From Oscillospiraceae bacterium (lineage in GTDB: Bacteria > Bacillota > Clostridia > UMGS1840 > HGM11507), in NCBI GenBank assembly GCA_015068525.1, contig SVKJ01000007.1:74227-88639 (forward strand): a DNA stretch of 14,413 nt, in the 5' to 3' direction. A model generated the notes under the pieces. The model worked only from the letters and a program-made list of their open reading frames with translations, did no database searches and had not been told where the DNA came from. Positions 1 through 5,343 of the stretch are shown here, in pieces. Positions within the stretch are counted from its first letter, which is position 1; each line of letters opens with the position of its first letter. A program made the translations under genes and the position numbers.

Positions 1-23
1 ACATAATTTACATTATGTTGCGT
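1..23 (-). other. dif-like recombination site, left copy (cut by window start)
   Basis: The first 18 bases, acataatttacattatgt, form a near-palindrome with 7-nt arms around TTAC. They are the exact reverse complement of bases 376-393. Read in the 11-6-11 layout of XerC/XerD sites, the central hexamer is TTTACA (7-12), the reverse complement of TGTAAA in the right copy, so the two sites are in inverted orientation. The left arm is cut by the window edge and lacks about five bases. That it is a crossover site is an inference from this symmetry and from the tyrosine recombinase gene next door. Confidence 0.5.
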
Positions 24-119
24 TACTTTGTAACGCAGCGATATAAATTCCAGACAGAATTTGCGATATATCGCATTTGATAAGCAAATATATCGCACGA
101 GTGTAAACGAGTATATCGC
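19..119. repeat. hairpin cluster with spaced TATATCGC direct repeats
   Basis: Directly inside the left dif-like site lies a perfect 8-bp hairpin (tgcgttac 19-26, gtaacgca 30-37). It is followed by gcgatat (38-44), which can pair with atatcgc (68-74) around an inner stem aaattc/gaattt. TATATCGC then recurs at 67-74, 89-96 and 112-119, start-to-start 22 and 23 nt, about two helical turns. GCGATATATCGC (63-74) is itself a perfect palindrome. These could be protein-binding sites or simply a hairpin-type intergenic repeat. No coding sequence is convincing here. Confidence 0.45.
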
Positions 120-157
120 TGAACTTCCAAAATCTTATCTTTTTTCATATAAACTAA

Positions 158-190
158 AAAAGCAGAGATTTTTTCCTCCCTGCTCTGATT
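158..190 (-). terminator. possible minus-strand terminator inside the left intergenic segment
   Basis: Read on the minus strand, AGCAG pairs with CTGCT (or, one register over, CAGAG with CTCTG), and the structure is followed at once by a run of six T. It would stop leftward transcripts running out of the recombinase gene. The stem is short, so this is tentative. Confidence 0.3.
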
Positions 191-282
191 TCCTATGCTT
201 TTTTCTCACTACAAATAAGCCAATCTTTATGCAAATTGTAAAAATTGGCTATCGCAATGTGCAGATTATTTATAACAAATAT

Positions 283-330
283 AAAAAAGGAGTTTTTGCC
301 TTTAATTTTATTGACAAAACTCCCTTTTTT
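283..330. terminator. bidirectional terminator-like hairpin overlapping a promoter
   Basis: aaaaaaggagtttt (283-296) pairs with aaaactccctttttt (316-330), with one bulged C, giving a GC core flanked by A and T runs on both sides. It would work on either strand. The right arm coincides with the end of the -35 box and the spacer of the 311-340 promoter, so the hairpin and the promoter occupy the same DNA. This could insulate the promoter from upstream transcription. Confidence 0.45.
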
Positions 331-340
331 ATGTTATAAT
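311..340 (+). promoter_or_regulatory. strong sigma-A promoter facing right, inside the inverted-site segment
   Basis: TTGACA (311-316), an 18-nt spacer and TATAAT (335-340), with TGT directly before the -10 box (an extended -10), make a near-consensus vegetative promoter. Transcription would start near 347. Rightwards there is no plus-strand gene: the transcript would cross the right dif-like site, meet a T-run at 398-404 and otherwise run antisense into the recombinase gene. A strong promoter serving nothing in its present orientation is what the OFF state of an invertible promoter would look like. Confidence 0.75.
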
Positions 341-370
341 GAATCAACTAAAGAATTAATATTGATTTAT

Positions 371-398
371 GTACGACATAATGTAAATTATGTTGTAT
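371..398 (+). other. dif-like XerCD-type recombination site, right copy
   Basis: The 28-nt site reads as two 11-nt arms (ending ACATAA and beginning TTATGTTG) around the hexamer TGTAAA (382-387). From memory, E. coli dif has CATAA - TGTATA - TTATGTT at the same positions, so the centre and inner arms match very closely. Bases 376-393 recur as an exact inverted copy at 1-18. The palindrome is followed by TTGTATTTTTTTG, so on the plus strand it could also act as a weak terminator for the promoter at 311-340. Confidence 0.55.
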
Positions 399-409
399 TT
401 TTTTGTCCA

Positions 410-1246
410 TTAGCATATAAGTAATCCTAATCGCTGGATTTGGTTTCTGTGAATTTCGCCCGGCTCCATAGTATAAATTCTGGTTGTATTAACACTTGTA
501 TGACCTAATATATCTGCAAGTCTTACAATATCTCTTTCTACTGTATAGTATGTCCTTGCAAAAAGATGCCTTAAATTATGAGGAAATACTTTGTCTTTTT
601 GTACGTTTGCATCTTCGCAAAGTTTTTTCATATCTAACCATATATTTGAACGGTTAAGAGGTTTCCCGCCTTTTGTTACAAATACTGATCCATCTTTTAT
701 ATTATTCTTCTTTATATATTTAAGAAGAATATGGCAAAGTTTATCGGGGATTAACACAATTCTTGTTTTACCTTTAAGGTTTATAACTGCTCTTTTTAGA
801 TAAACTGCTTTTACGGTTATAAATTTAAGTTCAGAAACTCGTATCCCTGTTGAGCAAATAGTCTGCATAAGAAGATACAGCCTTTCATTTTTCTTATTCT
901 TTGCAGCAGCTAAAAGACGCCTGTATTCATCTTTTGTAAGTTCCTTATCTTCTTTAGAAAAAATCTGTTTTTGAATTTTAAGTGATTTAATTTTTAAGTC
1001 GTATTTCTTTTTCCATATAAAAAATGTGTTAAGCGACGAAATAATCGAATTAACACTTGCAGGTGCATACTTTTTAATAAGTAGGTTTTTATACTCCAAA
1101 AGCAGTTTTTTTGTCACGCCCTTTTTTCCTAACCAATTTGACAAATTAGTTATATCCCTTACATATTTTTCAATGGTTAAGTCTGATTTCTCCTCAAAAG
1201 TAAGAAAATTTTTGAATTTTAAAATATTTTTTTCATTAATATGCAT
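410..1246 (-). CDS. tyrosine recombinase (XerC/D-like integrase family)
   Basis: This 278-residue protein is a complete tyrosine site-specific recombinase, which cuts and rejoins DNA through a covalent phosphotyrosine intermediate. An N-terminal core-binding domain (about 1-90) is followed by the catalytic domain (about 105-278). All six active-site residues are visible: R136 (TGIRVSEL), K160 (LKGKTR), H223 and R226 (HNLRH), H249 (LGHTSV) and Y258 (TRIYT). At about 280 residues it has the size of Xer proteins and of small resident recombinases, and it lacks the arm-binding domain of large phage integrases. A ribosome binding site, AGGAG, lies 8 nt before the ATG. No phage or conjugation genes adjoin it. 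Its stop codon lies 12 nt from a dif-like site whose inverted copy is at the window start, so I infer that it acts on that pair. It could instead be a housekeeping Xer protein or a remnant integrase. Confidence 0.9.
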   Translation of the reverse strand: MHINEKNILKFKNFLTFEEKSDLTIEKYVRDITNLSNWLGKKGVTKKLLLEYKNLLIKKYAPASVNSIISSLNTFFIWKKKYDLKIKSLKIQKQIFSKEDKELTKDEYRRLLAAAKNKKNERLYLLMQTICSTGIRVSELKFITVKAVYLKRAVINLKGKTRIVLIPDKLCHILLKYIKKNNIKDGSVFVTKGGKPLNRSNIWLDMKKLCEDANVQKDKVFPHNLRHLFARTYYTVERDIVRLADILGHTSVNTTRIYTMEPGEIHRNQIQRLGLLIC

Positions 1247-1291
1247 AAAATCATCTCCTATACATATTATTCTACAACGACTTAGAAAATA

Positions 1292-1334
1292 TTTAAAGAG
1301 ATTTTAGAACATTGTGTTCTAAAATCTCTTTAAA
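1292..1334. terminator. 20-bp perfect hairpin between hpf and the recombinase gene
   Basis: tttaaagagattttagaaca (1292-1311) pairs perfectly with 1315-1334 around a TTG loop. On the minus strand the hairpin is followed by TATTTTCT. It lies downstream of the hpf terminator and upstream of the recombinase gene, so it probably separates the two transcription units. A binding site for the recombinase itself cannot be excluded. Confidence 0.5.
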
Positions 1335-1343
1335 AATTAAATT

Positions 1344-1368
1344 ATCCGCCGAAAATTCTTCGGCGGAT
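1344..1368 (-). terminator. rho-independent terminator of hpf
   Basis: ATCCGCCGAA and TTCGGCGGAT form a 10-bp GC-rich stem with a 5-nt loop, 17 nt past the hpf stop codon. On the minus strand the stem is followed by the T-rich stretch AATTTAATTTTT. Confidence 0.7.
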
Positions 1369-1384
1369 ACAATCTATATATTAT

Positions 1385-1918
1385 TTACTTCGTTTCAATC
1401 AAACCATAATCTCCGTCTTTTCTTTTATATACTATATCGGTAAGTCCTGATTCTGCATTCTTAAACACATAGAATTGATGGTTTAAAAGATTCATCTGCA
1501 AAATCGCTTCTTCTACAAACATCGGTTTAACGGAAATCGTTTTGGTTTTTATAATATTGAAATCTTCTTCGGAGTACTCATCCTGAAAATCATAAGGCTC
1601 CCAGTCAATCTCTTCAATTTTCTTTCCTTTAAATCTTTTTTCAAGTTTGGTTTTATATTTTCTGATTTGTTTTTTTAGATTTTCAATACATTCATCAAAA
1701 GATTCGTACATATCTCTTGTGGTCTGCTCCACTCTGAATATAGTATCTTTTAAATAAATGGTTATTTCAACAATTTCTCTTTCTTTTTCCTTAATCAAAA
1801 CAACCTGAGCCTCTGCCGAGTCATCGAAAAAATTATTAAATCTGGAAAGTTTCTTTTCCATTTTTTCTTTCATTTTTTCTGTTGCTTTATATTTTTTTTC
1901 GATTATTCTGATTTTCAT
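1385..1918 (-). CDS. hpf: ribosome hibernation promoting factor, long form
   Basis: The 177-residue protein binds the decoding centre of idle 70S ribosomes and dimerises them into inactive 100S particles, protecting them in stationary phase or stress. The N-terminal beta-alpha-beta-beta-beta-alpha domain (about 1-100; starts MKIRIIEKKYKATEKMKEKM) is the ribosome-binding part shared with YfiA/RaiA. After an acidic linker (about 100-120) the C-terminal dimerisation domain (about 122-177, with KPMFVEEAILQMNLLNHQFYVF) marks the long form usual in Gram-positive bacteria. Length is normal for the family. A GGAGG site lies 9 nt before the ATG. It appears monocistronic, with a terminator at 1344-1368 and an unusual structured leader upstream (1928-2052). 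Confidence 0.95.
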   Translation of the reverse strand: MKIRIIEKKYKATEKMKEKMEKKLSRFNNFFDDSAEAQVVLIKEKEREIVEITIYLKDTIFRVEQTTRDMYESFDECIENLKKQIRKYKTKLEKRFKGKKIEEIDWEPYDFQDEYSEEDFNIIKTKTISVKPMFVEEAILQMNLLNHQFYVFKNAESGLTDIVYKRKDGDYGLIETK

Positions 1919-1927
1919 AATTTAAGT

Positions 1928-2052
1928 CCTCCAAGTTATTTAATTGTTTTCAACTTGAAGGTAACATCTTTTAAATTTTTTATTTACTAAAAAACAAAGT
2001 GCCACCATTCAAGTTGTAATGCTGATTTTCAACTTCCGTTCTCAATGGTAAC
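1928..2052 (-). promoter_or_regulatory. candidate cis-regulatory leader of hpf with alternative hairpins
   Basis: Four complementary segments lie in the hpf leader, given here in transcript order. Segment 1 (2052-2030) carries ACCATT and AAGTTG. Segment 2 (2016-2004) reads CAACTTGAATGGT. Segment 3 (1965-1951) reads GTTACCTTCAAGTTG. Segment 4 (1937-1928) reads AACTTGGAGG and includes the ribosome binding site. Segment 2 can pair with 1 (6+6 bp) or with 3 (12 bp, one bulge). Segment 3 can pair with 4 over 10 bp with one G-U pair, burying all of GGAGG. So 1:2 pairing permits the 3:4 sequestering helix, and 2:3 pairing frees the site. The complementarity is seen; regulation is inferred. No known riboswitch class was recognised. 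Confidence 0.5.
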
Positions 2053-2127
2053 ACCTCTTTTCTTTTTATTCTATTTAAAGATTTCGACAAGGTTTTAAAA
2101 AATCCTTTTTTATTTTTTAAAATTTTT

Positions 2128-2793
2128 TTATTCTCCGAATAATTCTATATTTCTTTTCCTTGTTTCTTTTCTCTTTAGTGCTCTTTCCTCTTTATAATTT
2201 GGGTTTTTAGTTATTTGTTCTTTTACTTCAGACTTCATTTCCCCGATAGTTTTTCCTTCAAGGCTATAATTTTCAGGTGTTTTATCATTATCTATTTTCC
2301 CAGTTTCCTTATCAAATGACCATTTCCCCTGAATCATTCCTGTAGAAAGGAAATAGTTTTCGCCTGTATTCATTATTCCATCGTCACGGGATAAAAACAT
2401 CAGCACACTTTCCCCCTCGTAAAAGTCGGGAAATCCATCGGATATGTACTTGGTTCTTGTCTTCTTGTCATAGCCCTTATCTACTCTTACAACTGCAATA
2501 TCAGAGTCATATTCACCAAAGATTTTTTCATCAATTTTTATTTCTATATCGGTTTGAAGAACAGTTACCCAGCCATCTTTATCATTACCTAAATGTCGCC
2601 ATTTGCTTTCGTTTATTTTTGTAACAGTACCCGTTATAATAAGGTCGGAGTTTAAAATAAGTTCTTCCTGTGTTAAATGAGCAATCGAGCCACTTATAAC
2701 TACTTCTTTTACAGGGCGGTTATTATATATAATAATTCCTGTTATTCCCAAGCATAAAACAACTATAATTAAAACCCTTAATTTCTTTTTCAT
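2128..2793 (-). CDS. membrane-anchored extracellular protein of unknown function
   Basis: I do not recognise this 221-residue protein. It begins KKKLRVLIIVVLCLGITGIIIY, a positively charged N-terminus plus one hydrophobic segment, so it is probably a signal anchor. A cysteine is present, but the preceding residues do not form a proper lipobox. The rest is soluble, rich in Lys, Glu and Asp, with a beta-rich stretch (LNSDLIITGTVTKIN onwards) of the kind seen in small secreted clostridial proteins. An upstream in-frame ATG at 2826 was not used, because it lies inside hepT while AAGGA stands just ahead of the ATG at 2793. The gene starts 13 nt after the hepT stop and so is probably co-transcribed with the toxin-antitoxin pair. 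A role there is not shown. Confidence 0.7.
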   Translation of the reverse strand: MKKKLRVLIIVVLCLGITGIIIYNNRPVKEVVISGSIAHLTQEELILNSDLIITGTVTKINESKWRHLGNDKDGWVTVLQTDIEIKIDEKIFGEYDSDIAVVRVDKGYDKKTRTKYISDGFPDFYEGESVLMFLSRDDGIMNTGENYFLSTGMIQGKWSFDKETGKIDNDKTPENYSLEGKTIGEMKSEVKEQITKNPNYKEERALKRKETRKRNIELFGE

Positions 2794-2806
2794 ATTTTTT
2801 CCTTGT

Positions 2807-3196
2807 TTACAACCAATTTTTTTCAACAGTTTCTTTTAAGGCTGTAAAAATGTGCATATATTGCGCTTTGGTTTCCTTTACAATTCCAAGTGCAATATCT
2901 TCATTGTATGAATGAGCAACATTGTTCCTTGCAAAAAGAGCATTTATCCAAACCTCTTCATTATCTATCAAGCCTGCCTGATATGCAGTTTTTAAAATAA
3001 GTTTCGGAGAGCCTGTGCTGCTTTGTTCATATCCGTGATTTTCTAATATTTCTTTCATCATTTTCCAAGATTGTTCAAAGGTTATTTCAAAAAGTCCTAC
3101 AAGTCCTGTTAATGTAACCGTGTTATAAGGTGGTTCTAAATTTATTACCTCTTTTAAATTATTATACGCACGGCAGAAATTTTCATATTTTTTCAT
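2807..3196 (-). CDS. hepT: HepT-like HEPN-domain toxin (HI0074 family)
   Basis: The 129-residue protein is an all-helical HEPN protein of the nucleotidyltransferase substrate-binding family (HI0074 type). HepT toxins of this group are RNases that are silenced when the partner MntA adds AMP to a tyrosine. The diagnostic RX4HXY motif is intact: R90, H95 and Y97 in RNNVAHSY. The start overlaps the end of mntA by 14 nt, and GAGGGGG stands about 10 nt before the ATG, so the two are translationally coupled. Antitoxin-first order is as in HI0073/HI0074. The gene appears functional. Activity as a toxin is inferred from the family. Confidence 0.87.
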   Translation of the reverse strand: MKKYENFCRAYNNLKEVINLEPPYNTVTLTGLVGLFEITFEQSWKMMKEILENHGYEQSSTGSPKLILKTAYQAGLIDNEEVWINALFARNNVAHSYNEDIALGIVKETKAQYMHIFTALKETVEKNWL

Positions 3197-3479
3197 ATAT
3201 TATAACCCCCTCTTTTTCTATGGAATCCTTTAATTCTTCGCTGACAGGTTTATTCATATCCACAATATCAAATTTTAGAAGTGTCGGGCATTTTTCTTCA
3301 ATTTCCAGTGCAAATTTTTCACACATGTTTCCTACTGCTGCAATATCAATATCGCTTTTTTCTTTATGATCGCCTCTTGCCCTTGATCCAAAAAGTATTA
3401 TTTTTTCTATTCCACACTCAGTACCAATATTTATTATAGAATCAAGCACTTCTTTTTTTATATGGACTTTATTATGCAT
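3183..3479 (-). CDS. mntA: MntA-like minimal nucleotidyltransferase antitoxin
   Basis: This 98-residue protein is a minimal nucleotidyltransferase of the DNA polymerase beta fold. The signature GSX10DXD is exact: G31-S32 (GSRARGDHKEKSD), D43 and D45, with D71 a likely third acidic ligand (KFDIVD). MntA antitoxins transfer AMP from ATP to the tyrosine of HepT and so inactivate it. GGAGG lies 8 nt before the ATG. It heads a three-gene unit with hepT and the membrane protein. The upstream side is an intergenic repeat, and no clear promoter was found. Confidence 0.87.
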   Translation of the reverse strand: MHNKVHIKKEVLDSIINIGTECGIEKIILFGSRARGDHKEKSDIDIAAVGNMCEKFALEIEEKCPTLLKFDIVDMNKPVSEELKDSIEKEGVIIYEKI

Positions 3480-3507
3480 ACTTTTGACCTCCCTTGTTTA
3501 ATGAGAA

Positions 3508-3784
3508 ATTAGGAGTTAGGAATTAGGAATGGTGGAAGACAAAATCATGCTATACAGCGATTTTGTCCTTTCTTAATATCATTCCCCATACCCATTGATA
3601 TAATTTTATTGGTATGTTTCGGGAGGAGCAAGTTTTCCACCTCACCACCGCCTATGGCGGAGCCTCTCCTCAAGGAGAAGCCTTTCCTCCCCTACAATTT
3701 GGAATCGAAGATTTCTAAGTTAATTCCAAAAATTGCATAGCAATTTTTACCTTCATTCCTCATTCCTAAATCCTAATTCCTAAT
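3508..3784. repeat. composite palindromic intergenic repeat A (outer TTAGGAA inverted repeats)
   Basis: This gap of about 380 nt between trhP and mntA holds no gene. Its ends are a 24-nt inverted repeat matching at 22 positions (3508-3531, built of TTAGGAAT-like units, and 3761-3784). Inside are a 9-bp hairpin (3538-3567), a GC-richer part with the stems CCGCC/GGCGG and CTCCT/AGGAG (about 3645-3685) ending CCCTACAATT, and another 9-bp hairpin (3728-3748, loop ATA). It resembles a MITE-like or REP-like element, with no transposase and no clear target duplication. Confidence 0.6.
3538..3567. repeat. 9-bp hairpin with conserved ATGCTATACAGC loop, copy 1
   Basis: gacaaaatc and gattttgtc enclose atgctatacagc inside repeat A. 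It is the partner of the hairpin at 11448-11477. Within the loop, GCT and AGC can also pair, giving a longer stem with a two-base bulge. Confidence 0.75.
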
Positions 3785-3825
3785 TGAACAAAATTCCCAT
3801 CAATTAATGTTATTTATATTGTTAC

Positions 3826-3856
3826 GTTTCGGTTCGTCGAGGACGCCGAACCCTAC
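3826..3856. repeat. short palindromic repeat with TCGAGGACGC loop, copy 1
   Basis: GGTTCG and CGAACC enclose the loop TCGAGGACGC just after the trhP stop codon. A second copy at 12506-12536 has the same loop and flanks with the stem GGGTCG/CGACCC, so one pair changes T-A to G-C. It may serve as the transcript end of the large operon. Confidence 0.6.
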
Positions 3857-3858
3857 AG

Positions 3859-5079
3859 TTATAGACTTTTTTCCTTCCTCACAAATGAGCCTATCGGAAT
3901 TTTTGTATCACACGGAATTCTTACTCTCATTTTAGGGTGAGGTGCAACGTCTATTTCCTCGTTGTCTTCATTTATAATTTTTGTTGCTTTTATTTTTAAA
4001 AATGGAGATGAAGGCATTAAAATTTCAAGTTCGTCATCTTTAAAAAATCTGTTTCTTTGCTCTATGACAACTTCTTTGGTGTCAGAAAGATAATCAACAA
4101 CAGTACCGACAAGTTCATAATTTCTTACATAGGAATTTGTTGTATAAACTTGTGCAGAACTGTCAGGCTTTCCGAAATAAAAGCCTTCGGTGTACTTTCT
4201 GTGACTTATTTTTTTAAGTTCTTCTTTTAAATCTTTATTAAATGGCTTACCCAAAAAATAATCGTCTATGGCATCTCTGTATGCTTTTACAACAGTTGCA
4301 ACATAGTATTCGCTTTTAACTCTTCCCTCTATTTTAAAACTTGTAACTCCCGCTTCTATCAGTTTATCAATATGTTCTATCATACATATATCTTTTGAGT
4401 TGAAAATAAATGTTCCCCTGTCATCCTCGTAAACAGGCATATATTCTCCGGGCCTTTTTTCTTCCATTAAGTGATATTTCCATCTGCACGATTGAGCACA
4501 GTCGCCCTCGTTGGAATTTCTGCCTGTCATATAATTCGAGAGTAAGCATCTTCCCGAATAGGATATACACATTGCCCCATGCACAAAACATTCAATTTCC
4601 AAATCGGGATTATTTTTTCTTATTTCTTTTATTTCCGCTAAAGAAAGTTCACGTGCTAAAACAACTCTTTTTGCGCCTAAATTTTCTTTATAGAATTTAA
4701 CAGTTTCAAAATTTGTGATACTTGCCTGAGTGCTTACATGTAAATTAAGTTTCGGTGCATAAGTTTTAATGGTATTCATAATGCCAAGATCGGCAACTAT
4801 AACACCGTCAACCTCTAATTCTTCAAGTTCTTTTAAATAACTTTTAAGATTTTCAAAGTCTTTATTATGAGCAATAATGTTTATGGCAACATAAACTTTT
4901 TTTCCCCTATTATGCGCATAAGATATTCCCTCTTTCATATCAGAATATGAAAAATTATCCGATGCAACTCTTAAGGAAAATGCTTTACCGCCTATGTAAA
5001 CAGCATCAGCACCATAATCAATCGCAGTTTTTAGTTTTATTAAATCGCCCGCAGGCGCAAGTAATTCAGGTTTTTTCAT
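3859..5079 (-). CDS. trhP: U32 family peptidase-like tRNA hydroxylation protein (TrhP)
   Basis: This 406-residue protein belongs to peptidase family U32. It starts MKKPELLAPAGD, the hallmark N-terminus, and carries the U32 signature around ECFVHGAMCISYSGRC followed by further cysteines (DCAQSC). Family members next to an O-methyltransferase (B. subtilis YrrN/YrrO, E. coli YegQ) are TrhP, which with prephenate and an Fe-S cluster hydroxylates uridine-34 of tRNA to ho5U. The adjacent trmR would then methylate it. Length fits YrrO; only one paralogue is present here. The frame is open to 5190, but those 37 residues translate a repeat, so I start at the ATG at 5079. A GGAGG lies about 13 nt upstream, rather far. 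The function rests on synteny. Confidence 0.88.
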   Translation of the reverse strand: MKKPELLAPAGDLIKLKTAIDYGADAVYIGGKAFSLRVASDNFSYSDMKEGISYAHNRGKKVYVAINIIAHNKDFENLKSYLKELEELEVDGVIVADLGIMNTIKTYAPKLNLHVSTQASITNFETVKFYKENLGAKRVVLARELSLAEIKEIRKNNPDLEIECFVHGAMCISYSGRCLLSNYMTGRNSNEGDCAQSCRWKYHLMEEKRPGEYMPVYEDDRGTFIFNSKDICMIEHIDKLIEAGVTSFKIEGRVKSEYYVATVVKAYRDAIDDYFLGKPFNKDLKEELKKISHRKYTEGFYFGKPDSSAQVYTTNSYVRNYELVGTVVDYLSDTKEVVIEQRNRFFKDDELEILMPSSPFLKIKATKIINEDNEEIDVAPHPKMRVRIPCDTKIPIGSFVRKEKSL

Positions 5080-5099
5080 AATTTTAACATTCCCTCCAA

Positions 5100-5343
5100 T
5101 GTAATGAATAATGAATAATTGTGGTATAAATTTAATTCCAAAAATTCCGCAAGGAATTTTTTCCGTTCGTAACATCAATTCAAACATCACGCGGTCAAGC
5201 CACCTTCGTTTTCATTGTGTTACAGCACAGCCCTTGCGTGCTCCCTTCATCACCCATTAAGGGTGCGGTCGCTACTCGGTTCATTACCTATTCACTCTTC
5301 ACTATTAGTTATTACCTATTTAATTCGTAATTTCAATTGCGAA
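5100..5343. repeat. composite palindromic intergenic repeat B splitting trmR and trhP
   Basis: The gap starts with AATGAATAATGAATAATT on the left and ends with ATTCACTCTTCACTATT-like units on the right (5290-5318), in loose inverted orientation. Inside, aaaaattcc (5140-5148) and ggaattttt (5153-5161) form a 9-bp hairpin with a GCAA loop. The lead-in TTAATTCCAAAAATT is shared with repeat A. Bases 5180-5280 are less AT-rich and I could not identify them. AATTCG/CGAATT near 5321-5344 pairs at the end of trmR and may serve as its transcript end. Confidence 0.5.

Noticed and set aside
61..339. Plus-strand open frame of 92 codons left of the recombinase
   Set aside because: It has no ribosome binding site, runs through hairpins, a terminator and the promoter at 311-340, and its product is repetitive and aromatic-rich without any family likeness.
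410..1246. Integrase of a prophage or integrative conjugative element
   Set aside because: No phage, relaxase or transfer genes in the window, and the protein lacks the larger integrase architecture. A wider element to the left cannot be fully excluded.
1928..2052. T-box riboswitch ahead of hpf
   Set aside because: GGTGGCAC recalls the T-box motif, but there is no specifier stem, no terminator/antiterminator pair, and hpf is not a T-box target.
2056..2100. Sigma-H-like promoter for hpf (ATAGAATAA on the minus strand)
   Set aside because: The -10 part fits, but no matching -35 element lies at the required distance.
2794..2826. Longer start for the membrane-anchored protein
   Set aside because: It would begin inside hepT; a ribosome binding site directly precedes the ATG at 2793.
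5080..5190. Longer start for the U32 protein
   Set aside because: The extra 37 residues translate intergenic repeat B, while MKKPELLAPAGD at 5079 is the typical family N-terminus.
5180..5290. Remnant gene in the GC-richer core of repeat B
   Set aside because: Frames are short and gave no recognisable protein; it is better explained as part of a dispersed repeat.
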